Positions 48,960 through 57,643 are shown, numbered from the stretch's first letter. The stretch is 64,000 nucleotides of DNA from Leptolyngbya boryana PCC 6306 (GCF_000353285.1 NZ_KB731324.1:6165018-6229017), one strand, 5' to 3'. Notes: generated by a model not told the origin, from the letters alone. Program-made: numbers and translations.

Positions 48960-49985
48960 ATGACGACTCTAGAAAACTATAATCCGAGCGGTGTTGGTGT
49001 TACTGGTCGGCTATTTGGGTTGCCGTTTGACTACGATTCGGCAAATCTGATTATTTTAGGTGTGCCTTGGGAAGTAACCGTCTCTTACAGTGCAGGGACA
49101 GCGAGAGGAGTTGAAGCAACTTTGAATGCTTCTTCTCAGCTCGACCTATTTGACTTTGATAATCCCGATGGTTGGAAGCAAGGTATTTTCATGCCTGAAA
49201 TTCCCCAGCATATCTTAGACAAGAGTGATGCACTAAGACCGCAAGCAGCACGAATTATCGATCGCTTAGAGTCTGGTGAAAAGCTAGATGCAGAACTCAC
49301 TGAACTACTAGCAACCATTAACCAAGACTGCGAAGCTACTAATCAATGGCTCTTTGAAGAGACAAGCAAAGCTTTGAGTCAAGGTAAAAGAGTCGGATTG
49401 ATCGGTGGGGATCATAGTGTGCCGCTGGGATATTTGAGAGCGATCGCACAACATTACTCCTCTTTTGGCATTCTCCACATTGATGCTCATGCTGACTTAC
49501 GAGAAGCTTACGAAGGCTTTGAGTTTTCCCATGCGTCGATTATGTACAACGTTCTGAAACTGCCGCAGATGGTGAAGCTAGTACAAGTCGGCATTCGGGA
49601 TGTGTGTATTGATGAAGTGGAATTGATTCAGAAGAGCGATTGTATTTCAACTTACTTCGATCCCATGCTGAAACAAAAGCAATATGCAGGAATTCCCTGG
49701 CTAGAGACTTGCAAGCAGATTGTTTCAGAACTCCCACAGGATGTTTACATTAGCGTCGATGTTGATGGATTCGACCCGAAGCTTTGCCCAGAAACGGGCA
49801 CACCTGTACCGGGAGGTTTGGAGCTAGAACAAGCATTCTGTCTGTTCCGGGAAGTCGTGAACAGTGGGCGAAAAGTCATTGGATTTGATGTCGTGGAAAT
49901 TGGAAATGCAGAATGGGATGGAAATGTAGCTGCCCGAATTGTTTATAAGCTGTGTAATTTTCTGGATTTGTCTTGGAAGAATTAA
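48960..49985 (+). CDS. Ureohydrolase-family enzyme (agmatinase/arginase-like)
   Basis: A 341-residue enzyme of the arginase/agmatinase fold. The manganese or nickel ligand motifs GGDHS, DAHADLRE and SVDVDGFDP are intact, with DVVEIG near the end. The N-terminal block LIILGVPWEVTVSYSAGTARG is typical of the branch annotated as agmatinase-family. Related cyanobacterial enzymes include guanidine hydrolase (GdmH), so agmatine, arginine or guanidine are all possible substrates. No guanidine riboswitch or partner gene is seen next to it. Cytosolic. Confidence 0.85.
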   Translation: MTTLENYNPSGVGVTGRLFGLPFDYDSANLIILGVPWEVTVSYSAGTARGVEATLNASSQLDLFDFDNPDGWKQGIFMPEIPQHILDKSDALRPQAARIIDRLESGEKLDAELTELLATINQDCEATNQWLFEETSKALSQGKRVGLIGGDHSVPLGYLRAIAQHYSSFGILHIDAHADLREAYEGFEFSHASIMYNVLKLPQMVKLVQVGIRDVCIDEVELIQKSDCISTYFDPMLKQKQYAGIPWLETCKQIVSELPQDVYISVDVDGFDPKLCPETGTPVPGGLELEQAFCLFREVVNSGRKVIGFDVVEIGNAEWDGNVAARIVYKLCNFLDLSWKN

Positions 49986-50176
49986 ATCCTTGACGAATGC
50001 TTACACATCACGGATTCAAACGCGGCAGTTTAAGGATTGATTTGTGCAAGCGAGATCGCTGCACAAAAGCAGTGGATGATTCCTCGAAAGCGACTTATTC
50101 AACAACCCAATATTCTAAGTAAAATTAGAAGTACGATCGCTTGATCAAATTGGATGGGAAGTGGTTGCGCCAAAAT

Positions 50177-50187
50177 ATATCAGATAT
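50177..50187. promoter_or_regulatory. Palindrome upstream of the toxin-antitoxin start
   Basis: ATATC-A-GATAT, a perfect 5-1-5 palindrome 14 bases before the toxin start codon, is in the right place for antitoxin binding. Short AT-rich palindromes arise by chance, so this is tentative. Confidence 0.3.
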
Positions 50188-50303
50188 GATGTAAATCAGG
50201 CATGGATCATGATAAACCTCTAGTATGGTTGCGAGGTGAGATTAAAACTTCACCTTTCAGCCAAGAAGCTCGTCTCGAAGCAGGTTTCTTACTCAGACGC
50301 TTG

Positions 50304-50312
50304 CAGCAAGGC
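50304..50312. repeat. 9-bp target-site duplication, left copy
   Basis: CAGCAAGGC, identical to 51152-51160 on the other side of the IS1 element. Nine bases is the usual duplication for this family. Confidence 0.93.
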
Positions 50313-50341
50313 GGTCATGTTCTAGACCTGTGGATGAACTA

Positions 50342-50839
50342 TCAGACAGCCCGACCAAATTCGTAGCGGTTGATGAACAATCCAATCACGACATCATGCA
50401 ACCAGATGGACTTAGAAAAGCAAATCGTTTTTCGAGCGAGCCGTTTGATCCGAGTGCGAAGCGTCAAATGCTTACGTTCGATACGTTGCGTGTTCGTTTT
50501 GCCGACCGTATGCTTTTGAGAATCTAACAAGCGCAAGTATGCGCCCCAGTTGTCCGTATAAAACCGCTCAATCGCGAATGGGGCAAGTAATTGCTGAAGT
50601 TGTTTGAGCGCTGCATCCTCGTGTGGAGCCAGGACATAAGCCAGCACTGCTCCAGTGCGATGATCAATGGCGTGCCACAACCATCGCTGCTGTTTCTTGG
50701 ACTGCACAAAGCTCCACATCTCATCCATTTCTGCTGCCTCAACTTTTACCACCATGGCGCTCGTCGGTGACATGTTCATCTGTTGCAATAGACGAGTGTT
50801 GACTTGTTCGAGATGGCGATCTTTTTTTTTATTCCTCAA
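50342..50839 (-). CDS. insB: IS1 transposase catalytic part (InsB)
   Basis: A 165-residue frame with the IS1 DDE residues in MDEMWSFVQSKKQQRWLWHA, FYTDNWGAY and QRIERKHLTLRTRIKRLARK. The first readable codon is TTG at 50839, overlapping the insA stop. Normally insA and insB are joined by a -1 ribosomal slip on an A-run. Here the nine-A run lies just after the insA TAA, and insB is in the +1 frame relative to insA, so a simple -1 slip would not fuse them. This copy may be inactive, or use reinitiation, or the A-run may be miscalled. Confidence 0.85.
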   Translation of the reverse strand: MRNKKKDRHLEQVNTRLLQQMNMSPTSAMVVKVEAAEMDEMWSFVQSKKQQRWLWHAIDHRTGAVLAYVLAPHEDAALKQLQQLLAPFAIERFYTDNWGAYLRLLDSQKHTVGKTNTQRIERKHLTLRTRIKRLARKTICFSKSIWLHDVVIGLFINRYEFGRAV

Positions 50840-51086
50840 TTACCGTCGTCGGGCTAATCTTTAGCACTCGTGCAGTATCTCGAATCCCACTGCCATTGAC
50901 TGCCATATCGCTAATTTGCTGCTTCACTTCGGGCAAGTAGCCTCGGTAGCTGTAATCCCGAATGAAGGAACGACGCGAGCAGTCGGTATTGCGGCAGCGA
51001 TAACGCTGTTTGCCTTCATCACTTTTGCCATTTTTCACCACATTTGTACTGTTACAGCTGGGACAGCAGACAGGTTCAAGCACCAT
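50829..51086 (-). CDS. insA: IS1 InsA, zinc-ribbon DNA-binding protein
   Basis: An 85-residue protein from the ATG at 51086; the frame extends to a TTG at 51107. The zinc ribbon CCPSCNSTNVVKNGK...RYRCRNTDC is followed by a helix-turn-helix (NGSGIRDTARVLKISPTTV), the InsA pattern for binding the terminal repeats and repressing transposition. It ends with TAA at 50829-50831 directly before the nine-A run. Confidence 0.88.
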   Translation of the reverse strand: MVLEPVCCPSCNSTNVVKNGKSDEGKQRYRCRNTDCSRRSFIRDYSYRGYLPEVKQQISDMAVNGSGIRDTARVLKISPTTVIEE

Positions 51087-51151
51087 GAGAACAACAAGAG
51101 CTAACAACTGCTCTTATTTTCACACGAAATACACAGGTCTAGAACATTACC

Positions 51152-51160
51152 CAGCAAGGC
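51152..51160. repeat. 9-bp target-site duplication, right copy
   Basis: CAGCAAGGC, matching 50304-50312. It continues the toxin reading frame (codons for Gln-Gln-Gly). Confidence 0.93.
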
Positions 51161-51390
51161 GAAAACATCGAACTTCCTCACTTGCGACCGATGCATAGTA
51201 TTGGGTCACGTTGCCACGAATTAAGAATTCGGGACATTGATAAAAGCTGGAGAATCATCTATCGCATGGATGAAGATGCAATCCTCATCATAGAGGTGTT
51301 CAACAAAACGACACGAACAACACCCGACCAGATCATTGAGAATTGTCAGAAACGGTTAAGTAAATATGACACAGATATTCAGGAGTAGAC

Positions 51391-51702
51391 ATGGATCAAG
51401 AGAAGCAAAAGCGTCTAGAGGCAAAGGGTTGGAAAGTTGGCACAGTTTCAGAATTTCTAGAACTGACGGCTGAAGAAACTGCTTTTGTCGAAATCAAACT
51501 CGCGCTTAGTCGAAGCTTGAAAGCACGACGACAGCAAGGAATGACACAAGCCGAATTAGCAGAAAAGATTCACTCCAGCCAGCCCCGAATTGCAAAAGCA
51601 GAAAATGGAGATGCTACCGTTTCGATCGAACTTTTGATTCGTGCAATGCTAGCAACAGGTGCAACCCCTCAAGACATTGGCAAAGTAATTGCCGAAGTTT
51701 GA
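51391..51702 (+). CDS. XRE-family antitoxin (HigA-type)
   Basis: A 103-residue protein with a Cro/CI-type helix-turn-helix: SLKARRQQGMTQAELAEK and IHSSQPRIAKAENGDATVS are the helices that bind DNA. It starts two bases after the toxin stop with GGAG upstream, and toxin-before-antitoxin order is typical of HigBA. The N-terminal 35 residues (KGWKVGTVSEFLELTAEE) are the usual lead of this antitoxin type. The gene is intact although its toxin is interrupted, so it may now be an orphan regulator. A hairpin overlaps its stop codon. Confidence 0.9.
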   Translation: MDQEKQKRLEAKGWKVGTVSEFLELTAEETAFVEIKLALSRSLKARRQQGMTQAELAEKIHSSQPRIAKAENGDATVSIELLIRAMLATGATPQDIGKVIAEV

Positions 51703-51724
51703 TGAAGTGAGCGAACTTCATCAA
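51699..51724. terminator. Hairpin at the end of the antitoxin gene
   Basis: TTGATGAAGT (51699-51708) and ACTTCATCAA (51715-51724) are perfect inverted repeats that include the antitoxin stop codon. There is no T-run; it could terminate or protect the transcript. Confidence 0.5.
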
Positions 51725-51861
51725 TTACATTCAAAGGAAGCCTTATCGTGCTCCAACTCTCAGGCGATTCCCGAATCCGATAAACTGCATTTTCAACTGC
51801 ATTGATAAAAGCTTGGGCAACTTCCGGGCATTGCCGTAATACTGAACTACCTCAGCATATT
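51720..51861 (-). pseudogene. RelE/ParE-type toxin remnant
   Basis: On the minus strand the fragment EVVQYYGNA is followed, after a one-base shift at a C-run, by PEVAQAFINAVENAVYRI and RESPESW, the middle of a ParE/RelE toxin. The N-terminus is missing and no start codon exists; the C-terminus is lost toward the HigA gene. It abuts the antitoxin remnant, so an internal deletion joined the two. Confidence 0.65.
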
Positions 51862-52037
51862 CTCAGTCTTGCCACTTCTCACTTCATCCCGCCGTCGCTT
51901 TGCTTCTGATGTCCAAGCCTTCTGAATCGCTGGATCGGTATCAAATTCCAAACTTTCTACCAATTTCTCAGCTAAAAGTGCCTAGAAGCACTAGGAAGTG
52001 ACAACAGTTCTTCGGTAATTTGCTCGATCGATTTCAT
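51862..52037 (-). pseudogene. Addiction-module antitoxin remnant
   Basis: Starting at an ATG at 52037, the minus strand encodes MKSIEQITEELLSLPSASR, then a one-base deletion breaks the frame. The shifted frame continues AEKLVESLEFDTDPAIQKAW and further residues to KTE, then runs into the toxin remnant. This matches the small addiction-module component family (the TIGR02574-type antitoxins paired with RelE/ParE toxins). The C-terminal toxin-binding end is deleted. Confidence 0.65.
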
Positions 52038-52074
52038 AAGTACCAGCTAACTGCCAGATTTTATCTTTAGCTTA

Positions 52075-53691
52075 CTACTTCCCTCGAAGTTTTTGAGAAT
52101 AAAAAGAAGCGGATTCAGCACCTTTTGTACATTCTTGAGTGAAATGAATCAAGTGATGAGCGACTAAGCCAATGTGAATCACTTGCTCGATTTTTGTCTT
52201 TTTCAAAGCAGGAGCTGCCATTTGCCAAAATGTCTCTCGATAGCTACTAAAAACTCCAACTCTGAGCAAGATTTTTGCAAGCATGGTTAGCCCTCGACAA
52301 ACCTTATCTGGAGCGGTGCGTGCAGGACTATTCGGAACTTTGATCCGATTCGGATAAGTATGTTGGCATTGATAAGCAAATCGCTCGTACAAAAAGTTGG
52401 GTTCGTAAGCCGCACTAATACAGCGATTCCACATCGCAATGACTTCTTCATAGGGCAGGAGAAAGTCAATATTCGATTCTCGTCCGACTTCTGAAACAAT
52501 GCGTCCTTCAGCTTGCAGACGATTCCAGAGCGGGGTTTTTGGCAAAGCGTAGAGCAAATTGATTGTCAGCATCGGAATCTGCGATCGCTTAATAAATTCC
52601 AAAATGCGATCGACCGTTTCTGCCGTGTCCGTATCAAATCCTAAAATGATCCCCGAAACAACCTCCATGCCATATTGATTCAAAGTTTTGATTGCTTCGA
52701 GCATCGGCATACTCAGATTTTGCGTTTTAGAAATTGCTCGTAACGCCTCTGGTTCTGGAGTTTCAATGCCGCAGAAGACAGTGCAGAAATAAGCTTCGCG
52801 CATCATTTCCAGGAGCTTTGGACTCTGTGCGAGATTCAGCGTTGCTTCACAAGCAAACTGAACCGGATAACCGTTTGATTTTTGCCATTCAATCAGGTGC
52901 GGCAGAAGTTCCGCAACGGCTCGACGATTGCCCACAAAATTATCATCGACAAAGTAAACGGCTCCAGGATTTCCAGCCTCTAGCATGGCATCTAGTTCTC
53001 GGAGCACTTGTTGAGGCGATTTCAAGCGGGGATCGCGACCATAGAGGGTAGGAATGTCGCAAAATTCACATTGATAGGGGCAACCACTTGAGTATTGGAT
53101 ATTGGCAAGAAAATACTGATTTAAATTGAGCTTGTCATAAGCAGGTGTGGGAAATTCAGCCAGCGGTAAGCGATCGACGGTTTCAAACCGAATTTGCTGA
53201 GTTGGGCGTTCATGATGGCGATCGAGATATTCGATCATGCGATCGCTCGCATCTCCTAGTTCGCCCAGATGCAAGATGTCAAAGTCAGGATAGTACTCTG
53301 GGCAACCTGAAACTGAGGGACCACCTAGCACAGTAATTTTTCCAGCTTGATGAGCAAGTGCATTAATGTGCTGAATTTGTGGGCGTTGGATATGCATTCC
53401 GCTGACAATCACAACATCTGCCCAACGATAATCAGCGCGGGAAGCAGGTCGAATGTTTTCATCAATAAAACGCACATCCCATTCTGAAGGCAAATAGGCA
53501 GCAACAATTAAAAGTCCTTGGGGAGGCATGAAAGCCTTTACGCCTTTTAATCCAAAGGCGTGATGGAAGGTTCCAAAAGACCGACTGTACTTTGGAAAAA
53601 TGCAGAGAATACGGCGATGGGTAGTCGGACGATACCGGGTATTTTGGGATTGAGGAGCAACAGCATTGGGTGACCCAAGCAGACCTGTCAT
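52075..53691 (-). CDS. B12-binding radical SAM protein (DUF4070-type)
   Basis: A 538-residue enzyme. The N-terminal cobalamin-binding Rossmann domain (about 28-170) lacks an obvious DxHxxG and instead has SGMHIQRPQ, as in many B12-radical SAM proteins. The radical SAM core has the [4Fe-4S] motif CPYQCEFC in SSGCPYQCEFCDIPTLYGRD (about residue 200) and ends in a C-terminal DUF4070-like domain. The family includes hopanoid C-2 methylases (HpnP) and bacteriochlorophyll-type enzymes; methylation or ring chemistry on a lipid or tetrapyrrole is plausible, but the exact substrate is not readable. No hopanoid gene is adjacent. Confidence 0.85.
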   Translation of the reverse strand: MTGLLGSPNAVAPQSQNTRYRPTTHRRILCIFPKYSRSFGTFHHAFGLKGVKAFMPPQGLLIVAAYLPSEWDVRFIDENIRPASRADYRWADVVIVSGMHIQRPQIQHINALAHQAGKITVLGGPSVSGCPEYYPDFDILHLGELGDASDRMIEYLDRHHERPTQQIRFETVDRLPLAEFPTPAYDKLNLNQYFLANIQYSSGCPYQCEFCDIPTLYGRDPRLKSPQQVLRELDAMLEAGNPGAVYFVDDNFVGNRRAVAELLPHLIEWQKSNGYPVQFACEATLNLAQSPKLLEMMREAYFCTVFCGIETPEPEALRAISKTQNLSMPMLEAIKTLNQYGMEVVSGIILGFDTDTAETVDRILEFIKRSQIPMLTINLLYALPKTPLWNRLQAEGRIVSEVGRESNIDFLLPYEEVIAMWNRCISAAYEPNFLYERFAYQCQHTYPNRIKVPNSPARTAPDKVCRGLTMLAKILLRVGVFSSYRETFWQMAAPALKKTKIEQVIHIGLVAHHLIHFTQECTKGAESASFYSQKLRGK

Positions 53692-53944
53692 TACAAATCT
53701 CTCCCGAACTTATTTCTGAGGTTGTTTGAATATTAGCAGGATCAAGTTAATGCTGGAATGTTGATTGGCGAATACAGCACTCGATTTTGCTTCAAGTTAT
53801 CTTAGCTACAAACTGACTTACTGAAATCAGGAACGAAAGATGCGTTGCTAGACTCAATATCCTCCGAAGGGTAGAGGCAAAATTCTGTCTAATGACTAGG
53901 AGTAACCAATGGTAGAGCTAGCTGCACGCTTGATGTTAGCAGAA

Positions 53945-56900
53945 TTAATCTGTTACGCCTAATGCTTTCAGCGCTAATCTCTGCGCAGAAGTAATTCCGG
54001 TTACTCCCCGAATATTTGTCCCTTCATAGGGTCTATCAGGAATGAAGGTCTGCAAACACTGTGCATCTTGCAAATCCCACATCCGAACTGTTCCATCATG
54101 GCTCCCGGTTGCGATCGTCATTGTTTCGCCTGGACGAAACGCGATCGAGGATCTGACCGAATGCATCAAAATCGGCAGTGTTTTCGCACAAGCAAAATGC
54201 TCAGTTTCCCAGAGTTTCACGGTTTGATCTAAGCTTCCACTTGCTAAAAAACGACCATCCAAACTGAAAGCAACTGTCCAGACATTGTTTTCGTGTCCCT
54301 GTAAGATCTGCACACATTCCCCGGTTTGAACATTCCAAACTCTGACGGTTTCATCTCCGCTGCCGCTGGCAAGTAACGTTCCGTCTGGACTAAAAGCGAT
54401 CGCTTGAATTTGCCCTGTATGTCCCTGTAGTACGTGCAAGCACTCCGCTGCTTCCACTGACCAAATCCGAATCGTTTGATCATCACTACTACTCGCAATC
54501 ACTGAGCCATCTGAACTAAAAGTCACTGCCCAAATCCAACTCGAATGTCCGGTTAAAACCTCCAAGCATTGTCCAGTTTCGACCGACCAGAGCCGAATCG
54601 TTTGATCATCGCTGCCGCTCGCTAAGATCTGACCATTCGGACTAAATGCTACAGACTGTACCCAATTTGAGTGTCCTTGTAATTGTTTGAGGCATTCCCC
54701 GGTTGCAACTGACCAAATCCGAACAGTTCGATCGAGACTACTACTCGCAGCCCATTCTCCGTTCGGATGAAAGGTGACTGAAGTGACCCAATCTTGATGT
54801 CCTCGTAGCGTTTTCAAGCAAGTTCCTGACTGGATTGACCAGAGCCGAAGGGTGCGATCTGTACTTCCGCTCGCGAGCAATTGCCCATCTGGGTGAAATG
54901 CGACTGAAAAGATAGAGTTTGTATAGCCTGTGAGGGTCTTTAAACAGCGACCTGTAGTAGTATCCCAAAGCTTAACAGTATGGTCAGTACTACCGCTGGC
55001 AATCAACTGATTGAACGCCACTGAGAAGACAGAATTCGTGTGCCCCTTGAGTGTTTGCACACATTGCCCAGTGTGGATGTCCCAAACTTTAATGGTTTGA
55101 TCATCGCTACTACTGACTAACCGTTGAGAATCTGAGCTAAAAGTAATCGATCGCACTCGATCGCGATGTTCGCTCAAGACATTTAAACATTCACCCGTTT
55201 CTAATGCCCATAATCGAATTGTATGATCCGCGCTTCCGCTGGCAAGCAGTTGACCATCAGGACTAAATGCAACTGACCAAATGCGATCGCGATGTTGCTG
55301 ATAAATTGCCTGACATTCGCCACTCTGCATAGCCCAAATTCGCACAGTTCGGTCATCGCTGCCACTTGCTAAATACTGACCATCGGCGCTAAATGCAACC
55401 GAAAGAATTCGACCCGTATGACCCGTTAAAACTTGGTAGCATTCTCCTGTTTTAACGTTTCGCAGTTGAACAGTTGGCTCATCGCCACCACTTACGATCG
55501 TAGTTCCATCTGCGCTAAACGCAACAGCCCAAATCGCGCTAGTATGACCTCGAAGAACTTGCAAACATTCACCAGTCTCGACTTGCCAGACTCGAATTGT
55601 TTTATCGCTGCTACAACTTGCTAGCAAGCTTCCATCAGGACTAAAAGCAACTGCCCAAACCCAGCCCCGATGTCCTGAAAGATTCAATAACGGTTCTCCA
55701 GAAGAAACTTGCCAAAGCCGCAATCCTCCTTCAGCATCGCCTGTAGCTAACTGAGTACCATCGGGACTAAAAGCAACCGTAAAGACCACGCCCAATGTGT
55801 CTGCAAATGCAGAACGACTGAGATCAGAATTTGCTAAGTTTACTCGATCGAGATTCACCTGGCGGAAATCTGCTTGCCAAATTGCTAAATCAGATAAGTC
55901 ATGATGCTTCAGCCGAGGTTGGATCTGACAAAGTAAATTTAAGAGATTTCCACCTGCATAGCCGATATCTGATACGGGATTATCTTGAAGTTGGTGAATT
56001 CTATCGACCAAAAGATGCTCGATGTTCCCTGGAGAATTTGCTTGTAAAGTCGAGATTACAGGCTGCAAACTCAATCGAATTTGAGCCTCTCGAACATCAT
56101 CACTAGCTTGGGGTTTGAGCAATGCGTGAGTTTTTAAGCGGAGCAGCTCTCCGGTTTGAATTTCCTGGCAAACTTTTTCCACCAAGCAATCAGTCACGTA
56201 TTCCATGATCACAGGCTGGAGCGAAAATTTCGCATTCACCTTTTCGATTAAAGAGCGTTGCTCTAGGAGTTCTAAAATCTCGATCAATCGCTGCACTGAA
56301 AGCGGCGGAAATATGTCAGCTTTGAGTTCTGAAAATGAAACTGGCTCACGGTACACTGCTAGCCAATCCATCACCGTTTTTTCGGACTCTGAGAGCCGCT
56401 GAAATTGTTGCTCGATCAGCGATCGAATATTGCCTAATGCCCAAGCATCTTGGCTGAGAAAATCCGCTAATTGTCCATCAAATAAATTCTGAATCGTCGT
56501 GGAAATCATTTTCAAGGCTAAGGGATTGCCTGAATATCCGGCGATCAATCGGCTCCAGTCCGTCTCTGTGCCGCGAAAGGTTCCCTTAATTTGCAAAAGC
56601 TGCTGTCCCGCTGCAAGCGTTAAGCCGCGCAACATCAGCGATCGCACAGGTAGCACATTGCCTTCTAGCATACCAATTTCATAAGGTTTCTCGCGGCTCG
56701 TCAGCACACTACAACTTTGATGAATGGTTTCTCCAAGCTGCCGAAACAATTCTCCATATTGCTCATAGCCACTGCGATACTGATTCCCTTGCAGAACGGT
56801 TTCAACATTGTCCAGTACGAGTAAACAGCGTCGCGATCGCATTTCTTGCAATAATCGAGAAATCGTCACATCTCGCTGATTAGAAATTGCTTCACTCGAT

Positions 56901-57466
56901 AACACCTGAATCACGTCTAGCAGCAATTCCTGAACAGATGGAGCATTTCTGAGCGATCGCCAAATAATCCAGTCGAACTGGTTTTGGAGCTGTTTGGCAA
57001 GCTTCACCGAGAGCGAAGTTTTACCCATCCCGCCGATCCCAACAATTGAGATCAAGCGGCATTGATCCTCACAAATCCACTGCTGTAACTGAGATAGCTC
57101 ATGCTCTCGCCCACAAAAAAAACTCACATCGACAGCATCGCCCCAATCTTGAGCTTGAATGATTTGTTTGCTAATGACTGGTTGTTTCTGTTCTTGAGCT
57201 TGAAAGCGTCGCTCGATCGCGGCTCGAAAACTGGTTTTATTGACTTTTTCACCCAGAACTTCTGACAACAATTTCCAAAGTTTTGGACCAACATCGTGTT
57301 TTAGATAAGTTCCTGAATAGCCATAAGTATCAGCAATTTGGTCATAACTTTGACGCTCCCACGACCAAGACGATCGCAGCATTGCCAATTGCAGATCGTT
57401 CAGATGTATGCCAATTTTTTCAAACACAAGTCGATCAGTAAAGGCTAGTGTTGCGTCAATATCCAT
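53945..57466 (-). CDS. NB-ARC (STAND) NTPase with 14 WD40 repeats
   Basis: A 1173-residue signalling protein. An N-terminal helical, HTH-like domain (about 1-90, with LRSSWSWERQSYDQIADTYGYS) is of a kind seen on cyanobacterial NB-ARC proteins. The NTPase core has the P-loop GIGGMGKTS (about 144-152), Walker B RRCLLVLDNVE and the YSGNPLALKM segment. From about residue 556 to 1145 come 14 WD40 repeats, enough for two seven-bladed propellers; repeat 7 is three residues short, lacking the SPDG turn. STAND proteins of this plan are molecular switches with roles in signalling, death or phage sensing; the trigger and output here are unknown. Stands alone. Confidence 0.92.
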   Translation of the reverse strand: MDIDATLAFTDRLVFEKIGIHLNDLQLAMLRSSWSWERQSYDQIADTYGYSGTYLKHDVGPKLWKLLSEVLGEKVNKTSFRAAIERRFQAQEQKQPVISKQIIQAQDWGDAVDVSFFCGREHELSQLQQWICEDQCRLISIVGIGGMGKTSLSVKLAKQLQNQFDWIIWRSLRNAPSVQELLLDVIQVLSSEAISNQRDVTISRLLQEMRSRRCLLVLDNVETVLQGNQYRSGYEQYGELFRQLGETIHQSCSVLTSREKPYEIGMLEGNVLPVRSLMLRGLTLAAGQQLLQIKGTFRGTETDWSRLIAGYSGNPLALKMISTTIQNLFDGQLADFLSQDAWALGNIRSLIEQQFQRLSESEKTVMDWLAVYREPVSFSELKADIFPPLSVQRLIEILELLEQRSLIEKVNAKFSLQPVIMEYVTDCLVEKVCQEIQTGELLRLKTHALLKPQASDDVREAQIRLSLQPVISTLQANSPGNIEHLLVDRIHQLQDNPVSDIGYAGGNLLNLLCQIQPRLKHHDLSDLAIWQADFRQVNLDRVNLANSDLSRSAFADTLGVVFTVAFSPDGTQLATGDAEGGLRLWQVSSGEPLLNLSGHRGWVWAVAFSPDGSLLASCSSDKTIRVWQVETGECLQVLRGHTSAIWAVAFSADGTTIVSGGDEPTVQLRNVKTGECYQVLTGHTGRILSVAFSADGQYLASGSDDRTVRIWAMQSGECQAIYQQHRDRIWSVAFSPDGQLLASGSADHTIRLWALETGECLNVLSEHRDRVRSITFSSDSQRLVSSSDDQTIKVWDIHTGQCVQTLKGHTNSVFSVAFNQLIASGSTDHTVKLWDTTTGRCLKTLTGYTNSIFSVAFHPDGQLLASGSTDRTLRLWSIQSGTCLKTLRGHQDWVTSVTFHPNGEWAASSSLDRTVRIWSVATGECLKQLQGHSNWVQSVAFSPNGQILASGSDDQTIRLWSVETGQCLEVLTGHSSWIWAVTFSSDGSVIASSSDDQTIRIWSVEAAECLHVLQGHTGQIQAIAFSPDGTLLASGSGDETVRVWNVQTGECVQILQGHENNVWTVAFSLDGRFLASGSLDQTVKLWETEHFACAKTLPILMHSVRSSIAFRPGETMTIATGSHDGTVRMWDLQDAQCLQTFIPDRPYEGTNIRGVTGITSAQRLALKALGVTD

Positions 57467-57643
57467 GCTGTCAAACTGATGAATTTATCCCTGACATGAA
57501 CTTAAGACCTCTCTCATCAAAAATCAAACAAAATAGTTGCGGCATTTCGCAAGATATTCTTTAAACTGCTGGTGTGATCCGTAATCCTGACATCACAACC
57601 AGTAACAATTTAAGTATAAGATGCCCATTCGCCTTCAACCGTC

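Larger units (their letters stand above)
50313..51151 (-). mobile_element. IS1-family insertion sequence, complete, 839 bp
   Basis: Bounded by 20-base terminal inverted repeats with one mismatch: GGTCATGTTCTAGACCTGTG at the left and, read inward on the other strand, GGTAATGTTCTAGACCTGTG at the right. The GGTRATG tip agrees with the IS1 family. Direct repeats CAGCAAGGC flank it. Inside are insA and insB on the minus strand. Length is close to the roughly 770-bp IS1 prototype. The exact duplication and near-identical ends show a recent insertion. Confidence 0.93.
50202..51388 (+). pseudogene. HigB/Gp49-type toxin gene interrupted by an IS1 element
   Basis: The first 37 codons (50202-50312, opening MDHDKPLVWLRGEIK) run into the IS1 element, and the rest resumes in frame after it at 51152, ending with a TAG at 51388. 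Removing the IS and one 9-base duplication gives a continuous 112-residue protein with the RelE/HigB-type core MHSIGSRCHELRIRD, KSWRIIYRMDEDAILIIEVF and a basic C-terminal helix. This is the phage-derived Gp49-like/HigB toxin family, expected to be a ribosome-dependent or free mRNA interferase. The XRE antitoxin gene follows two bases later. The toxin is inactive in this state, but precise excision would restore it. Confidence 0.85.
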
